A stretch of DNA of 10,337 nucleotides from the NCBI GenBank assembly GCA_002697475.1, contig NZVW01000098.1:1-10337 (forward strand), read 5' to 3'. The notes beneath the pieces are model-generated. The model saw only the letters and a list, made by a program, of their open reading frames with translations. It had not been told where the DNA came from and did no database searches. Positions 1-6,461 of this stretch are shown piece after piece; the first letter of the stretch is position 1; each line of letters starts with the position of its first letter. Source of the DNA: Aquimarina sp. (GTDB taxonomy: Bacteria; Bacteroidota; Bacteroidia; Flavobacteriales; Flavobacteriaceae). The translations under genes were made by a program, and so were the position numbers.

Positions 1-1485
1 AAGACATTCAGAGAACGATTGAAGGATTTTCCTGTTACTGTAGATTACCTTAACAGATTCAGGACCGCAAAACAAAAAAGACAGACATTAGAAGACCTGG
101 AGGGCGGAAAGGTTGATATCATCATAGGCACGCATCAACTGGTCAATAAAAATGTAAAATTTAAAGATTTAGGATTGTTGATTATTGATGAGGAACAAAA
201 ATTTGGTGTAGCTGTTAAAGACAAACTTAAGACCATTAAGGAAAATGTGGATACGTTGACACTGACTGCAACCCCTATACCACGTACACTACAGTTCAGT
301 TTAATGGCTGCGAGAGATTTGTCTACTATTACCACACCCCCACCCAATCGATATCCTATAGAAACTCAGGTGATTCGTTTTAATGAAGAAATCATCAGAG
401 ATGCTGTTAGTTATGAAATTCAGCGAGGCGGACAAGTCTTTTTTATTCACAATAGGATTGAAAATATTAAGGAGGTCGCAGGTATGATCCAACGTGTTGT
501 CCCTGATGCTAAAATAGGTATTGGTCACGGACAAATGGAAGGCAAAAAACTTGAGGACTTAATGCTTTCTTTTATGAATGGAGAGTTTGATGTATTAGTA
601 TCTACAACAATCATTGAAAGTGGATTAGATGTACCTAATGCGAATACTATTTTTATTAATAATGCTAACAATTTTGGAGTGTCAGACCTGCATCAAATGC
701 GGGGTCGTGTAGGGCGTAGTAATAAAAAGGCGTTTTGTTACTTTATTACTCCAGAGTATTCTGCGATGACTGAGGATGCACGTAAAAGAATTACTGCGCT
801 CGAGCAGTTTTCTGAGCTTGGCAGCGGTTTCAATATTGCTATGAAAGATCTGGAAATCCGTGGTGCCGGAGATTTATTAGGTGGAGAGCAAAGTGGATTC
901 ATAAATGAAATAGGATTTGACACCTATCAAAAGATACTGAATGAAGCTATCGATGAGCTTAAAGAGAACGAATTCAAAGAGCTTTATGAAGATGACACTA
1001 AAGAAAAAGTATACTTAAAAGATACACAGATTGATACTGACTTTGAACTTCTATTCCCCGATGATTATATCAATAATATATCCGAAAGACTTAATTTGTA
1101 TACTGAACTAAATAGTATTAAAACCGAAGAAGAGTTGTTAGCCTATGAACAGCGACTCATTGATAGATTTGGAGAACTACCAGACCCTGCGATTGATCTT
1201 CTAAACTCCGTTAGAATTAAATGGATTGCAACCAGTATTGGTCTAGAAAAGATTGTCATGAAACAAAATAAAATGATCGGATATTTTATAAGCGATCAGC
1301 AATCCGAGTTCTATCAGAGTCCTGCGTTCACTAAGGTATTACAATATGTCCAGACACATAGCGGTCAGGTTAAAATGAAAGAAAAACAGACCAGAAATGG
1401 TTTACGACTTTTATTAAACTTTGAAAAAATTACATCTGTAGATAAGGCTTTAAAAGTATTGCAGCCTTTAAGTCAGACAAGTTAA
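1..1485 (+). CDS. mfd: Transcription-repair coupling factor Mfd, C-terminal part (5' end outside the window)
   Basis: Mfd is a cytoplasmic ATP-dependent DNA translocase that removes RNA polymerase stalled at lesions and recruits UvrA. The frame is open from base 1, so this is the C-terminal part of a protein that is usually about 1,100-1,200 residues; 494 residues are present. Visible superfamily 2 helicase motifs are the DEEQ box (187-198), the TLTATPIPRTL motif (about 259-291), the STTIIESGLDVPN motif (600-638) and the QMRGRVGR arginine-finger motif (694-717). Next comes the RecG/Mfd-specific TRG translocation segment, GFNIAMKDLEIRGAGD and following (826-897). The remainder, from about 1000 on, matches the C-terminal D7 (TRCF) domain that holds the UvrA-binding surface shut. 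The Walker A motif, RNA polymerase interaction domain and UvrB-like domains lie outside the window. The motif string is diagnostic for Mfd; RecG lacks the D7 tail. No convincing terminator follows the stop. Confidence 0.97.
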   Translation, partial: KTFRERLKDFPVTVDYLNRFRTAKQKRQTLEDLEGGKVDIIIGTHQLVNKNVKFKDLGLLIIDEEQKFGVAVKDKLKTIKENVDTLTLTATPIPRTLQFSLMAARDLSTITTPPPNRYPIETQVIRFNEEIIRDAVSYEIQRGGQVFFIHNRIENIKEVAGMIQRVVPDAKIGIGHGQMEGKKLEDLMLSFMNGEFDVLVSTTIIESGLDVPNANTIFINNANNFGVSDLHQMRGRVGRSNKKAFCYFITPEYSAMTEDARKRITALEQFSELGSGFNIAMKDLEIRGAGDLLGGEQSGFINEIGFDTYQKILNEAIDELKENEFKELYEDDTKEKVYLKDTQIDTDFELLFPDDYINNISERLNLYTELNSIKTEEELLAYEQRLIDRFGELPDPAIDLLNSVRIKWIATSIGLEKIVMKQNKMIGYFISDQQSEFYQSPAFTKVLQYVQTHSGQVKMKEKQTRNGLRLLLNFEKITSVDKALKVLQPLSQTS

Positions 1486-1680
1486 TATTGCAGGAGATGT
1501 TTATAGGCGGTTACTATCAGGAGGGAATAAAAGAAAGTACACTAAAACCGTAAAATTATTACCTTTATTCGGTAAAGTGCATTTTTTATCGATCAAAAGT
1601 GTTAATATTTTATTAATATATAATTAAAAGATTTAAACTTCTGCTTACTTTTATACTATAATTTCAACTCCATTCTGATT

Positions 1681-1977
1681 ATGATCAGCAAAGAAAAATA
1701 TAGTTTTCTTAGTAACTCCTTTGCCATAGAAGGAGATGGATTAAGCTCATTGGGCAAGAAGAAATTGTACATTATTAATTATACGAAAATTAAAAAGCAG
1801 TTCATACAGGAAATAAAGAACTACCATAACCATCCTGAGCTTGTAAGCATCGAGGAGTTTGCTATGAACTATTCTCTTGGATATCATATTTGTCATAATA
1901 TCGAAGATTTTTTTAGTAAAGAATCAATGTTTATTGAAGTTAAAAAATTTTTAGAAAGCATTAATTTCGTCGCATAA
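1681..1977 (+). CDS. Small hypothetical protein, 98 residues
   Basis: I do not recognise this family. The frame starts at an ATG and codes 98 residues, rich in Lys, Ile, Phe and Tyr, with no signal peptide, membrane segment or cysteine pattern, so a soluble cytoplasmic protein is likely. A stretch near residues 44-80 carries several His residues (YHNHPEL, GYHICHN), but no known metal motif is complete. The gene stands alone, 195 bases after mfd and well before the XRE regulator. Its leader is very A/T-rich and has no Shine-Dalgarno sequence, as is usual in Flavobacteria. The reading frame has a normal protein-like composition, which argues for a real gene, but coding status rests only on that and on the ATG. 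Confidence 0.55.
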   Translation: MISKEKYSFLSNSFAIEGDGLSSLGKKKLYIINYTKIKKQFIQEIKNYHNHPELVSIEEFAMNYSLGYHICHNIEDFFSKESMFIEVKKFLESINFVA

Positions 1978-2074
1978 ATCAGTTTTGACACAGAAACGTG
2001 TACTCTTCTACATTATACAACCTTCCTTTCAAGAATTTATTTATTATATTTCTTTCCGGTAATTTTACCTGACC

Positions 2075-2124
2075 AACCCCTAAAACCCCGCTGTAATTGG
2101 TATGTCGGGTTAATGACGGGTTAA
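2075..2124. promoter_or_regulatory. Paired AACCCC / CGGGTTAA boxes upstream of the XRE regulator (possible operator)
   Basis: AACCCC occurs at 2075-2080 and again at 2084-2089. CGGGTTAA occurs at 2106-2113 and exactly again at 2117-2124, one helical turn (11 bp) apart. The first pair is close to the inverse of the second (AACCC versus GGGTT), so four half-sites surround a centre near 2098. This is a G/C-rich island in an otherwise A/T-rich 271-base spacer that holds no gene. Such an arrangement suits binding by a dimeric or tetrameric HTH protein, perhaps autoregulation by the adjacent gene. It could also fold as an imperfect RNA hairpin. The function is inferred. Confidence 0.3.
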
Positions 2125-2248
2125 AGTCAAGATTAAAATTCTAATTTTTTAAGATCAAAACCTAATATTGCATCAGAAAGTGAAAGCAAAAACTAATGAT
2201 TCTACCGCGGAGAAAAATGTTAGTCAAGTTTCTAAAAATACAAGAATC

Positions 2249-3091
2249 ATGAAACAACCGGAATTAGGTCTTAAAATATCAGAACTCAGAAAAGCAAAAG
2301 GTTTTACCCAGGAGGAGCTTGTCGAAAAATGCAACATTAGTGTAAGAACTATACAGCGCATTGAAGCCGGAGAAGTTACTCCTAGAAGCTATACCATTAA
2401 AACTATACTTTCTGCACTAGAATACGATCTGGAAGAGATCAAAACTGAAAATAACAGCATAACGACAGAGTTTAAAAAACTGTTGTTCCTGGAAATTGAT
2501 GATACTAAAGAAGCTAATCATTTAGTTAAAAATCTGGACATAGCATGGGTCAGTGGTATTGTCTATTTCATTTTGGGTTTTGGAGAAATGGCTATCGATT
2601 ATTATAGATATGAGGACAATGAAATGATCGTTGGTAAACCCTTTTATTGTATTGCTAAATTATTACTTCTAGTATCACTCATTTTATTCACCAGAGGTTT
2701 TATATTGACAGGTAAGGTGTTAAATAACTACTTATTAAGGATTACAGCATTCATCTTCATATTTATGGGATGTGTTTTTTACTTCTATGATATTTTGACC
2801 CTATTTACAGAGGGTTTTGACTATCAAATCGTTCTTGGTGCTGAGGCTATGACTTATGGTATTATAGGTGTGCTATTTGGTATTTCAGTACTGCGACTTC
2901 AAAAGATTTTAGGAACAATTGCATTGATTACAGGTATATTTGAAATTGTTACCTACGGGTTTATGATGACTGTACTATTAGCTATAGTTGGACTCTTTCT
3001 TCTAACACCCACGTTAATTTTGGAAGTCATTCTTCTCTACAAAGTTAGCCTACTGATTAAGGCTAAGTACAGAGAGCTTTCCTCTTTCTAA
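2249..3091 (+). CDS. XRE-family HTH transcriptional regulator with a multi-pass membrane domain
   Basis: This is a predicted DNA-binding regulator anchored in the inner membrane. From the ATG at 2249 it is 280 residues. Residues 7-62 form a Cro/C1-type helix-turn-helix (FTQEELVEKCNISVRTIQRIEAG), the classic arrangement with the recognition helix at SVRTIQRIE. A charged linker (about 63-95) leads to about six hydrophobic segments near residues 98-117, 133-155, 163-185, 194-214, 219-239 and 240-268, followed by a short basic tail. HTH plus membrane-domain proteins like this are common in Flavobacteriaceae; their signals are mostly unknown. The frame is open back to 2153 and a TTG at 2168 or GTG at 2180 could add up to 27 polar residues. 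I chose the ATG because it starts right before the conserved HTH. The paired boxes upstream may be its operator. The next gene, a secreted protease, is 92 bases downstream on the same strand. Confidence 0.85.
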   Translation: MKQPELGLKISELRKAKGFTQEELVEKCNISVRTIQRIEAGEVTPRSYTIKTILSALEYDLEEIKTENNSITTEFKKLLFLEIDDTKEANHLVKNLDIAWVSGIVYFILGFGEMAIDYYRYEDNEMIVGKPFYCIAKLLLLVSLILFTRGFILTGKVLNNYLLRITAFIFIFMGCVFYFYDILTLFTEGFDYQIVLGAEAMTYGIIGVLFGISVLRLQKILGTIALITGIFEIVTYGFMMTVLLAIVGLFLLTPTLILEVILLYKVSLLIKAKYRELSSF

Positions 3092-3118
3092 AGAAAATCA
3101 AATTTTGAAATTTTTACA

Positions 3119-3141
3119 GTTATCGTGTACATACCGATAAC
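3119..3141. promoter_or_regulatory. Inverted repeat GTTATCG-N9-CGATAAC upstream of the DUF2268 gene
   Basis: GTTATCG (3119-3125) and CGATAAC (3135-3141) are perfect complements around a nine-base spacer. Symmetry extends inward as GTA/TAC (3127-3129 and 3132-3134) if one T is skipped. The repeat lies 28 bases after the XRE stop and 42 bases before the protease start. As RNA it would be a seven-pair hairpin, but no T-run follows directly, so it is a poor intrinsic terminator. An operator for the downstream gene is equally possible. Confidence 0.35.
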
Positions 3142-3183
3142 CAAAATTCTTATTGTCTAATTTTTAATTAAATACAAAACATT

Positions 3184-4086
3184 ATGCAAACTATTAAGAT
3201 TATTATTGTACTGCTATGTCTTACAGTATCAAACATTTTTGCACAGAACCAGGTTGATGTAATATTTCTTACTGACTATTATAAAAGCTATCTTGAAGCA
3301 GCGAAATCTTCGAAAAATGAAAATGAAGTATATAGCTCCATAGTACAAATGCCCATTTACGAAAAGTATTTTTCTAAAACTGAGTATGCCCCTTTTGTCC
3401 TGGAAGACTTAAAAAGTGAGCAAATTGACAATACCCAGCTTATGAAAAAAATTGAAGGTATCGCATCTAACAAAGATGAAATTGAAACCATTATATCATC
3501 TAGTGTAAAAAAGTCTTACTCCTCAATACCTCTTGCAAAGCTAAAAGTATACATTTTACCCACAAAAGGTGAATTAAACTTTATGTCCGAAAGTATGAGC
3601 GGTATTTATGGATTAACTGCCGGCAATGATGCTATATTGATATCTATAGATACCTCGCAGAACGGTTGGAAAAAGATGCTCCCGTATGCCATAGCCCATG
3701 AATATTATCATGCCTACTGGACCAAAGAAAATTATCATAAACTCACCGGCTGGAACTTATTAGATTTTCTATGTTTTGAAGGTAGAGCGGATTACTTTGC
3801 CAAACAATTATATCCAGATGTAAAAACACCTTGGACAGAAGCCTTATCAAAAAAAGACGAGGACACTTTATGGAAAACTATATCCCCAGATTTATACAAC
3901 CAGGATTTTGATTTTATGCTTAATGTGATGTTTGGGTCCGAAGAATATCCAAAATGGGGCGGCTATTCACTGGGGTATACTATCACCAATAAAGCCCTTC
4001 AAGAAGAAAACAAATTAACTATCAATGAGTGGACTAACTTACATCCCACAGGCTTATTGAGCTTATCCGGTTTTCAAACAAATTAA
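3184..4086 (+). CDS. Secreted DUF2268-like putative zinc metalloprotease
   Basis: This is a 300-residue predicted zinc-dependent peptidase exported by Sec. Residues 1-20 are a signal peptide (hydrophobic core IIIVLLCLTV, likely cleavage after NIFA, before Q21). There is no lipobox cysteine, so a periplasmic or secreted soluble protein is expected. The catalytic motif HEYYH is at 172-176 (zinc ligands H172 and H176, base E173). The downstream EGRAD at 199-203 supplies the expected third ligand E199, which makes it gluzincin-like. The following GGYSLGY (259-265) also resembles the DUF2268 (YjaZ-like) family, where HExxH, EG-A-E/D and a C-terminal G-x-x-x-GY occur in this order. No C-terminal type IX sorting domain is seen. 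The substrate is unknown. The gene lies between the membrane regulator and a strong palindromic terminator. Family assignment rests on motif order, not on a search. Confidence 0.8.
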   Translation: MQTIKIIIVLLCLTVSNIFAQNQVDVIFLTDYYKSYLEAAKSSKNENEVYSSIVQMPIYEKYFSKTEYAPFVLEDLKSEQIDNTQLMKKIEGIASNKDEIETIISSSVKKSYSSIPLAKLKVYILPTKGELNFMSESMSGIYGLTAGNDAILISIDTSQNGWKKMLPYAIAHEYYHAYWTKENYHKLTGWNLLDFLCFEGRADYFAKQLYPDVKTPWTEALSKKDEDTLWKTISPDLYNQDFDFMLNVMFGSEEYPKWGGYSLGYTITNKALQEENKLTINEWTNLHPTGLLSLSGFQTN

Positions 4087-4088
4087 AC

Positions 4089-4124
4089 TGAATAAGGCGG
4101 GAGAGTACTCTCCCGCCTTATTCA
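4089..4124. terminator. Bidirectional intrinsic terminator (perfect 18-bp inverted repeat)
   Basis: The 36 bases form a perfect palindrome with arms of 18 bases: TGAATAAGGCGGGAGAGT (4089-4106) and its complement (4107-4124). A G/C-rich core (GGCGGGAGAG) is flanked by A/T (AATAA on the left, TTATT on the right). It begins three bases after the DUF2268 stop and lies 59 bases beyond the stop of the convergent peptide gene, so it can end both transcripts. The T-tract on each side comes from the A/T outer arm, which is usual for bidirectional terminators. The RNA hairpin needs a loop of about four bases from the AGTACT centre. Confidence 0.9.
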
Positions 4125-4183
4125 TTATTCATAATTCATTTATGTCATCCTTTAAGATACCTTGTCCAGATACTTTAAAGGTA

Positions 4184-4408
4184 TTAAAGACAACATTGAC
4201 CGCTAGAAATAGTACCGAAACAAGCTTGCCCAGATGGGCTTGGCACTGCACAACGCTCTCCCTCTGCACAATCAAACTGGCAAAAATACAAACCGAAACA
4301 ACCACTTGGACAGTCAGAAATTTCAAAATCTCTCCCTCCTCTGATAATCTTTTGATCCTTTTTACTGATTACTGAAATACCGTTGATTTTTAAAAATGCT
4401 TTTTTCAT
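4184..4408 (-). CDS. GG-leader, cysteine-rich bacteriocin-like peptide precursor
   Basis: The 74-residue product looks like a precursor with a double-glycine leader. Residues 1-25 (MKKAFLKINGISVIS, then KKDQKIIRGG) match the leader type of bacteriocin-like peptides of Flavobacteriaceae, which have K-rich starts, an ISKK(D/E)QK helix and a GG cut site. The expected cut after G25 would release a 49-residue core. The core has eight cysteines (33, 37, 43, 47, 53, 63, 72, 73), an even number that suits four disulfides, and ends in CCL. PSG..CFG occurs twice (34-39 and 58-65), a possible internal duplication. Such leaders are normally cut during export by C39-peptidase ABC transporters; none is encoded in the window, and no modification enzyme is nearby. 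The gene follows the aldo/keto reductase by 91 bases on the same strand and converges on the DUF2268 gene across the shared terminator. The start ATG has an A-rich leader without Shine-Dalgarno sequence. Bacteriocin activity is inferred; a signalling or defensive peptide is also possible. Confidence 0.75.
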   Translation of the reverse strand: MKKAFLKINGISVISKKDQKIIRGGRDFEISDCPSGCFGLYFCQFDCAEGERCAVPSPSGQACFGTISSGQCCL

Positions 4409-4499
4409 AATAATTTGGTTTTAAGATGTATATAAATATAAGCAAAGCAATATTAAAATCTATTAATTCAATGTTTTCTAAATATTATTAGATAGATTA

Positions 4500-5399
4500 T
4501 TACCGGTGTTTTGTATATTTTGATACAGAAACAGTGTCCTGTAAAAGTTGATAGTCATCGTCAGTAATGCTGGGAAAATTTCCATAATTTGTGAGTTCGC
4601 ATATCTGATCTCTATTTGAAACACCAATGACTGCTGATCCTATTGCTTTATCACCTAAAACGTAATCAATCGCCGTGTGTGACAAAGGTTTATCTATATG
4701 GGTAACATCCTTTAAACTTGATATATACTGTTGAACTTCTTCCTTAGTATGACTTAAATAAGCTTCAGGTTTTTTACCTGCTAACAGGCCTTTTACCAAA
4801 GTACCCCTGGTAAGCACACTGATATTATTTTTAGCAAGAAGTGGCAGGCACTCTTCTTCAGGTCTTCTGTCTAACAAACTATACTGCATCATTACGCTGG
4901 TGATATTCGCTTTAGCAATGTAGGCCCGTATAACATTAGGACGAATAGAGGAGATTCCATAAAATCTTATCTTACCTTTTTCTTTAAGGATTTCAAATGC
5001 TTCTATAGTCTCATCCATCGGGTCTTCAATAGTCCCGCCATGTAATTGATAGAGATCTATATAATCCGTTTGCAGACGCCTAAGACTTTTATCTACAGCT
5101 TCTAAAATATATTCTTTCTTTGGGTTCCATATCCAATCAGATCCATCATCCTTCCACTGATTACCAACTTTAGTTGCAATCACTACTTCATCACTATGCC
5201 GTTTTAGAGCTTCTCCAACGATCTCTTCATTTTTACCTTTATCATATAGGTCTGCAGTGTCAAAGAAATTAATTCCTTCGTCTAGTGCTTTTTGAATTAA
5301 ATAAATAGAACGTTCTTTGTCATCAACAGGCAATGACATACAGCCCATAGATACTTTTGAGACTTTTAAGTCTGAATTTCCTAATTGATTATATTGCAT
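4500..5399 (-). CDS. Aldo/keto reductase
   Basis: This is a cytoplasmic NADPH-dependent oxidoreductase of the aldo/keto reductase superfamily, 299 residues, full length for the YajO/YdhF-like soluble group. The catalytic tetrad is visible: D47 and Y52 in NFFDTADLYDKGKNEE, K77 in VVIATKVG, and H120 in DYIDLYQLHGG. Also present are the N-terminal VSMGCMSLP strand, the active-site stretch FYGISSIRPNVI, and the C-terminal cofactor-binding segment with AVIGVSNRDQI. The physiological substrate cannot be read from the sequence. The start ATG is 38 bases from the divergent gene, leaving little room for two independent promoters. Downstream, a weak A/T inverted repeat (AATCTAT/ATAGATT) may or may not end its transcript before the peptide gene, so read-through into the peptide gene is possible. 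Confidence 0.95.
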   Translation of the reverse strand: MQYNQLGNSDLKVSKVSMGCMSLPVDDKERSIYLIQKALDEGINFFDTADLYDKGKNEEIVGEALKRHSDEVVIATKVGNQWKDDGSDWIWNPKKEYILEAVDKSLRRLQTDYIDLYQLHGGTIEDPMDETIEAFEILKEKGKIRFYGISSIRPNVIRAYIAKANITSVMMQYSLLDRRPEEECLPLLAKNNISVLTRGTLVKGLLAGKKPEAYLSHTKEEVQQYISSLKDVTHIDKPLSHTAIDYVLGDKAIGSAVIGVSNRDQICELTNYGNFPSITDDDYQLLQDTVSVSKYTKHR

Positions 5400-5421
5400 T
5401 TTTTTAAACTTAATATACGAC

Positions 5422-5455
5422 TTAAATCATAAAAGAATTGCCGTTAAATCATAAA
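5422..5455. repeat. Twelve-base direct repeat TTAAATCATAAA, 22-bp period
   Basis: TTAAATCATAAA occurs exactly at 5422-5433 and 5444-5455, offset by 22 bp, about two helical turns. The repeats lie in the start region of the divergent pair (the aldo/keto reductase start is at 5399, the + gene start near 5438). The second copy overlaps the first codons of the + gene if its TTG start is right. This could be a two-site operator or a small local duplication. In A/T-rich DNA chance is not excluded. Confidence 0.4.
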
Positions 5456-5956
5456 TCGTTATTGTCATTGGTTATCTCATTAATTGGGCTGCTTGTCAGT
5501 GCTCAGGACTATATCATTTACCACAAAACTATAAATATAGCCGAAGAGGAATTTTTTATTAAAAATAATTCAGAAAGAGCTTTACAACTCTACGATTCTA
5601 TTTTTAATCAATACGATTTTGTTTTTGTAAAAGATATTCTTAATGCTGCTCAAATTGCTAAGTCCAGCAAAAAACCTTTCCGTCAATTCTTGAATAAGGG
5701 ATTTGAATTAGGCCTGAAAATAGATCACTTAAAGGAATATCCTTTGCTAGATGATTATTATAAATGGATATATAAGAATCAACAACTGAAAAAAGAATAT
5801 GATACGCTCCGCAAGCAGTACTTAAAAAAGATAGATTTTGAGTACTTAAATTTAACTTATCAACTATTAAAGACCAGCTTAACAAACACGAAAAATCGAG
5901 CCAATACAATTATTGGAAACAAGTTAAACGAATTACGGATCGTATTAAAATCATGA
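5438..5956 (+). CDS. N-terminal fragment of a frameshifted secreted TPR-like/DUF6624-like protein
   Basis: This frame codes 172 residues. It begins with a signal peptide (SLLSLVISLIGLLVSAQ, likely cut before Q23). Next comes a helical region, NIAEEEFFIKNNSERALQLYDSIF followed by FVKDILNAAQIA, resembling the single TPR-like unit found at the start of many Bacteroidetes secreted hypothetical proteins. Lys-rich helices follow. No in-frame ATG exists: the frame opens after a stop at 5423-5425, and TTG at 5438 is the first usual start that keeps the signal peptide whole. The last 25-30 residues, after about 5865, look unlike the rest and are probably an out-of-frame tail. The homologous continuation sits in the next frame, where the real protein resumes. 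The C-terminal fragment overlaps it by the four bases ATGA. Confidence 0.6.
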   Translation: MPLNHKSLLSLVISLIGLLVSAQDYIIYHKTINIAEEEFFIKNNSERALQLYDSIFNQYDFVFVKDILNAAQIAKSSKKPFRQFLNKGFELGLKIDHLKEYPLLDDYYKWIYKNQQLKKEYDTLRKQYLKKIDFEYLNLTYQLLKTSLTNTKNRANTIIGNKLNELRIVLKS

Positions 5957-6456
5957 CTGCGAAGAAAGGATTTCCCGGAGATCGACTAATTGGTATCTCA
6001 GACAGTACTATATTTAAAGAAATCGGTAAACCTTATCTTGATTTATATCCGCAAAGAAAAACCTATAAAAAACTATGGTATATGAGTTCTGAAGAAAAAA
6101 ATTTAGTTGCAAAACATCCGTTAATCATATATCTACACAATCCTTGTTCTTTTAATTACTATAAAGACCTATTTATAGATGAAATCAAAAAAGGGAATAT
6201 TCACCCCAGAGATGTGGCGTTAATTCATGATCAAGTCTATTCCTATCGCAGTGATATGCGAAACGGTTGCGGCGGTTCTAAAAAGGCTTTTTTAATAAAT
6301 AAGTTTGCTACCTATCCTAAAAGCATATCTGAAAAAGAAACTAATAGATTGAGAGAAGATTTTTTTATAGTAACAACAACTATAGACCGTAAAAAGATGG
6401 AATACCAAGACAAATACGGTTTTAAGCTATTCTCAGGAGTATGGAATAGCAGATAA
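5953..6456 (+). CDS. C-terminal fragment of the split gene (DUF6624-like region)
   Basis: From its first ATG this frame gives 167 residues with no signal peptide of its own. It starts with AKKGFPGDRLIGISDS. In the middle is a segment, IIYLHNPCSFNYYKDLFIDE then IKKGNIHPRDVALIHDQVY, with the His / FxxxLxxEIKxGxIxPxxxAxLxD pattern that I associate with DUF6624-type domains; this is a memory-based resemblance and unproven. The function of these domains is unknown. The ATGA overlap with the upstream frame could be read as translational coupling of two genes. I think it is a by-product of a frameshift, because protein-like sequence continues upstream of the ATG in this frame. Without the upstream signal peptide this part would stay in the cytoplasm. 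The gene ends five bases from the convergent yraN stop, with no terminator between them. Confidence 0.55.
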   Translation: MTAKKGFPGDRLIGISDSTIFKEIGKPYLDLYPQRKTYKKLWYMSSEEKNLVAKHPLIIYLHNPCSFNYYKDLFIDEIKKGNIHPRDVALIHDQVYSYRSDMRNGCGGSKKAFLINKFATYPKSISEKETNRLREDFFIVTTTIDRKKMEYQDKYGFKLFSGVWNSR

Positions 6457-6461
6457 TAATT

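Larger units (their letters stand above)
5438..6456 (+). pseudogene. Reconstructed single gene split by a one-base frameshift near 5865-5880
   Basis: The frame of the downstream fragment is open well before its ATG (5953), back to a stop at 5839-5841. The 37 codons there read as a natural charged helix (IKDQLNKHEKS, then YNYWKQVKRITDRIKIM) leading without break into KKGFPGDRLIG. The upstream frame loses this character at the same place. Adding one base near CTATTAAAGACC (about 5861-5880) joins them as YQLLK-DQLNKHEK and gives one 339-residue protein. Signal peptide, TPR-like helix, the GFPG motif and a DUF6624-like C-terminal region then fall in the order I recall for Bacteroidetes proteins of this kind. 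Causes could be a true inactivating deletion, a sequencing error or a programmed -1 shift. The absence of an ATG start favours decay. Confidence 0.6.

Noticed and set aside
1547..1573. ACCG(TAAA)...(TTTAtt)CGGT hairpin with following T-rich stretch after mfd
   Set aside because: The stem is short, has a two-base bulge and the T-run starts about ten bases later; too weak to call a terminator.
2168..2248. Upstream TTG (2168) and GTG (2180) starts for the XRE regulator
   Set aside because: They add up to 27 polar residues before the conserved HTH; the ATG at 2249 fits the family better. TTG remains possible but less likely.
4150..4189. CTTTAAGATACC / GGTATTAAAG imperfect repeat at the end of the peptide gene
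   Set aside because: Bulged and A/T-rich; the perfect palindrome at 4089-4124 already explains termination.
4129..4375. Open frames on both strands overlapping the peptide gene (4129-4326 minus, 4142-4375 plus)
   Set aside because: Their products lack family character; the GG-leader plus Cys-rich product of 4184-4408 is the only protein-like reading.
4457..4498. AATCTAT / ATAGATT inverted repeat after the aldo/keto reductase stop
   Set aside because: Seven A/T-rich pairs around a 28-base loop are expected by chance in such DNA.
5824..5830. A AAA AAG heptamer in the reading frame, identical to the dnaX-type -1 slippery site, upstream of the frameshift region
   Set aside because: A -1 slip here enters the frame that stops at TGA 5839-5841, so it cannot join the two halves of the split gene; it would only yield a slightly shorter product.
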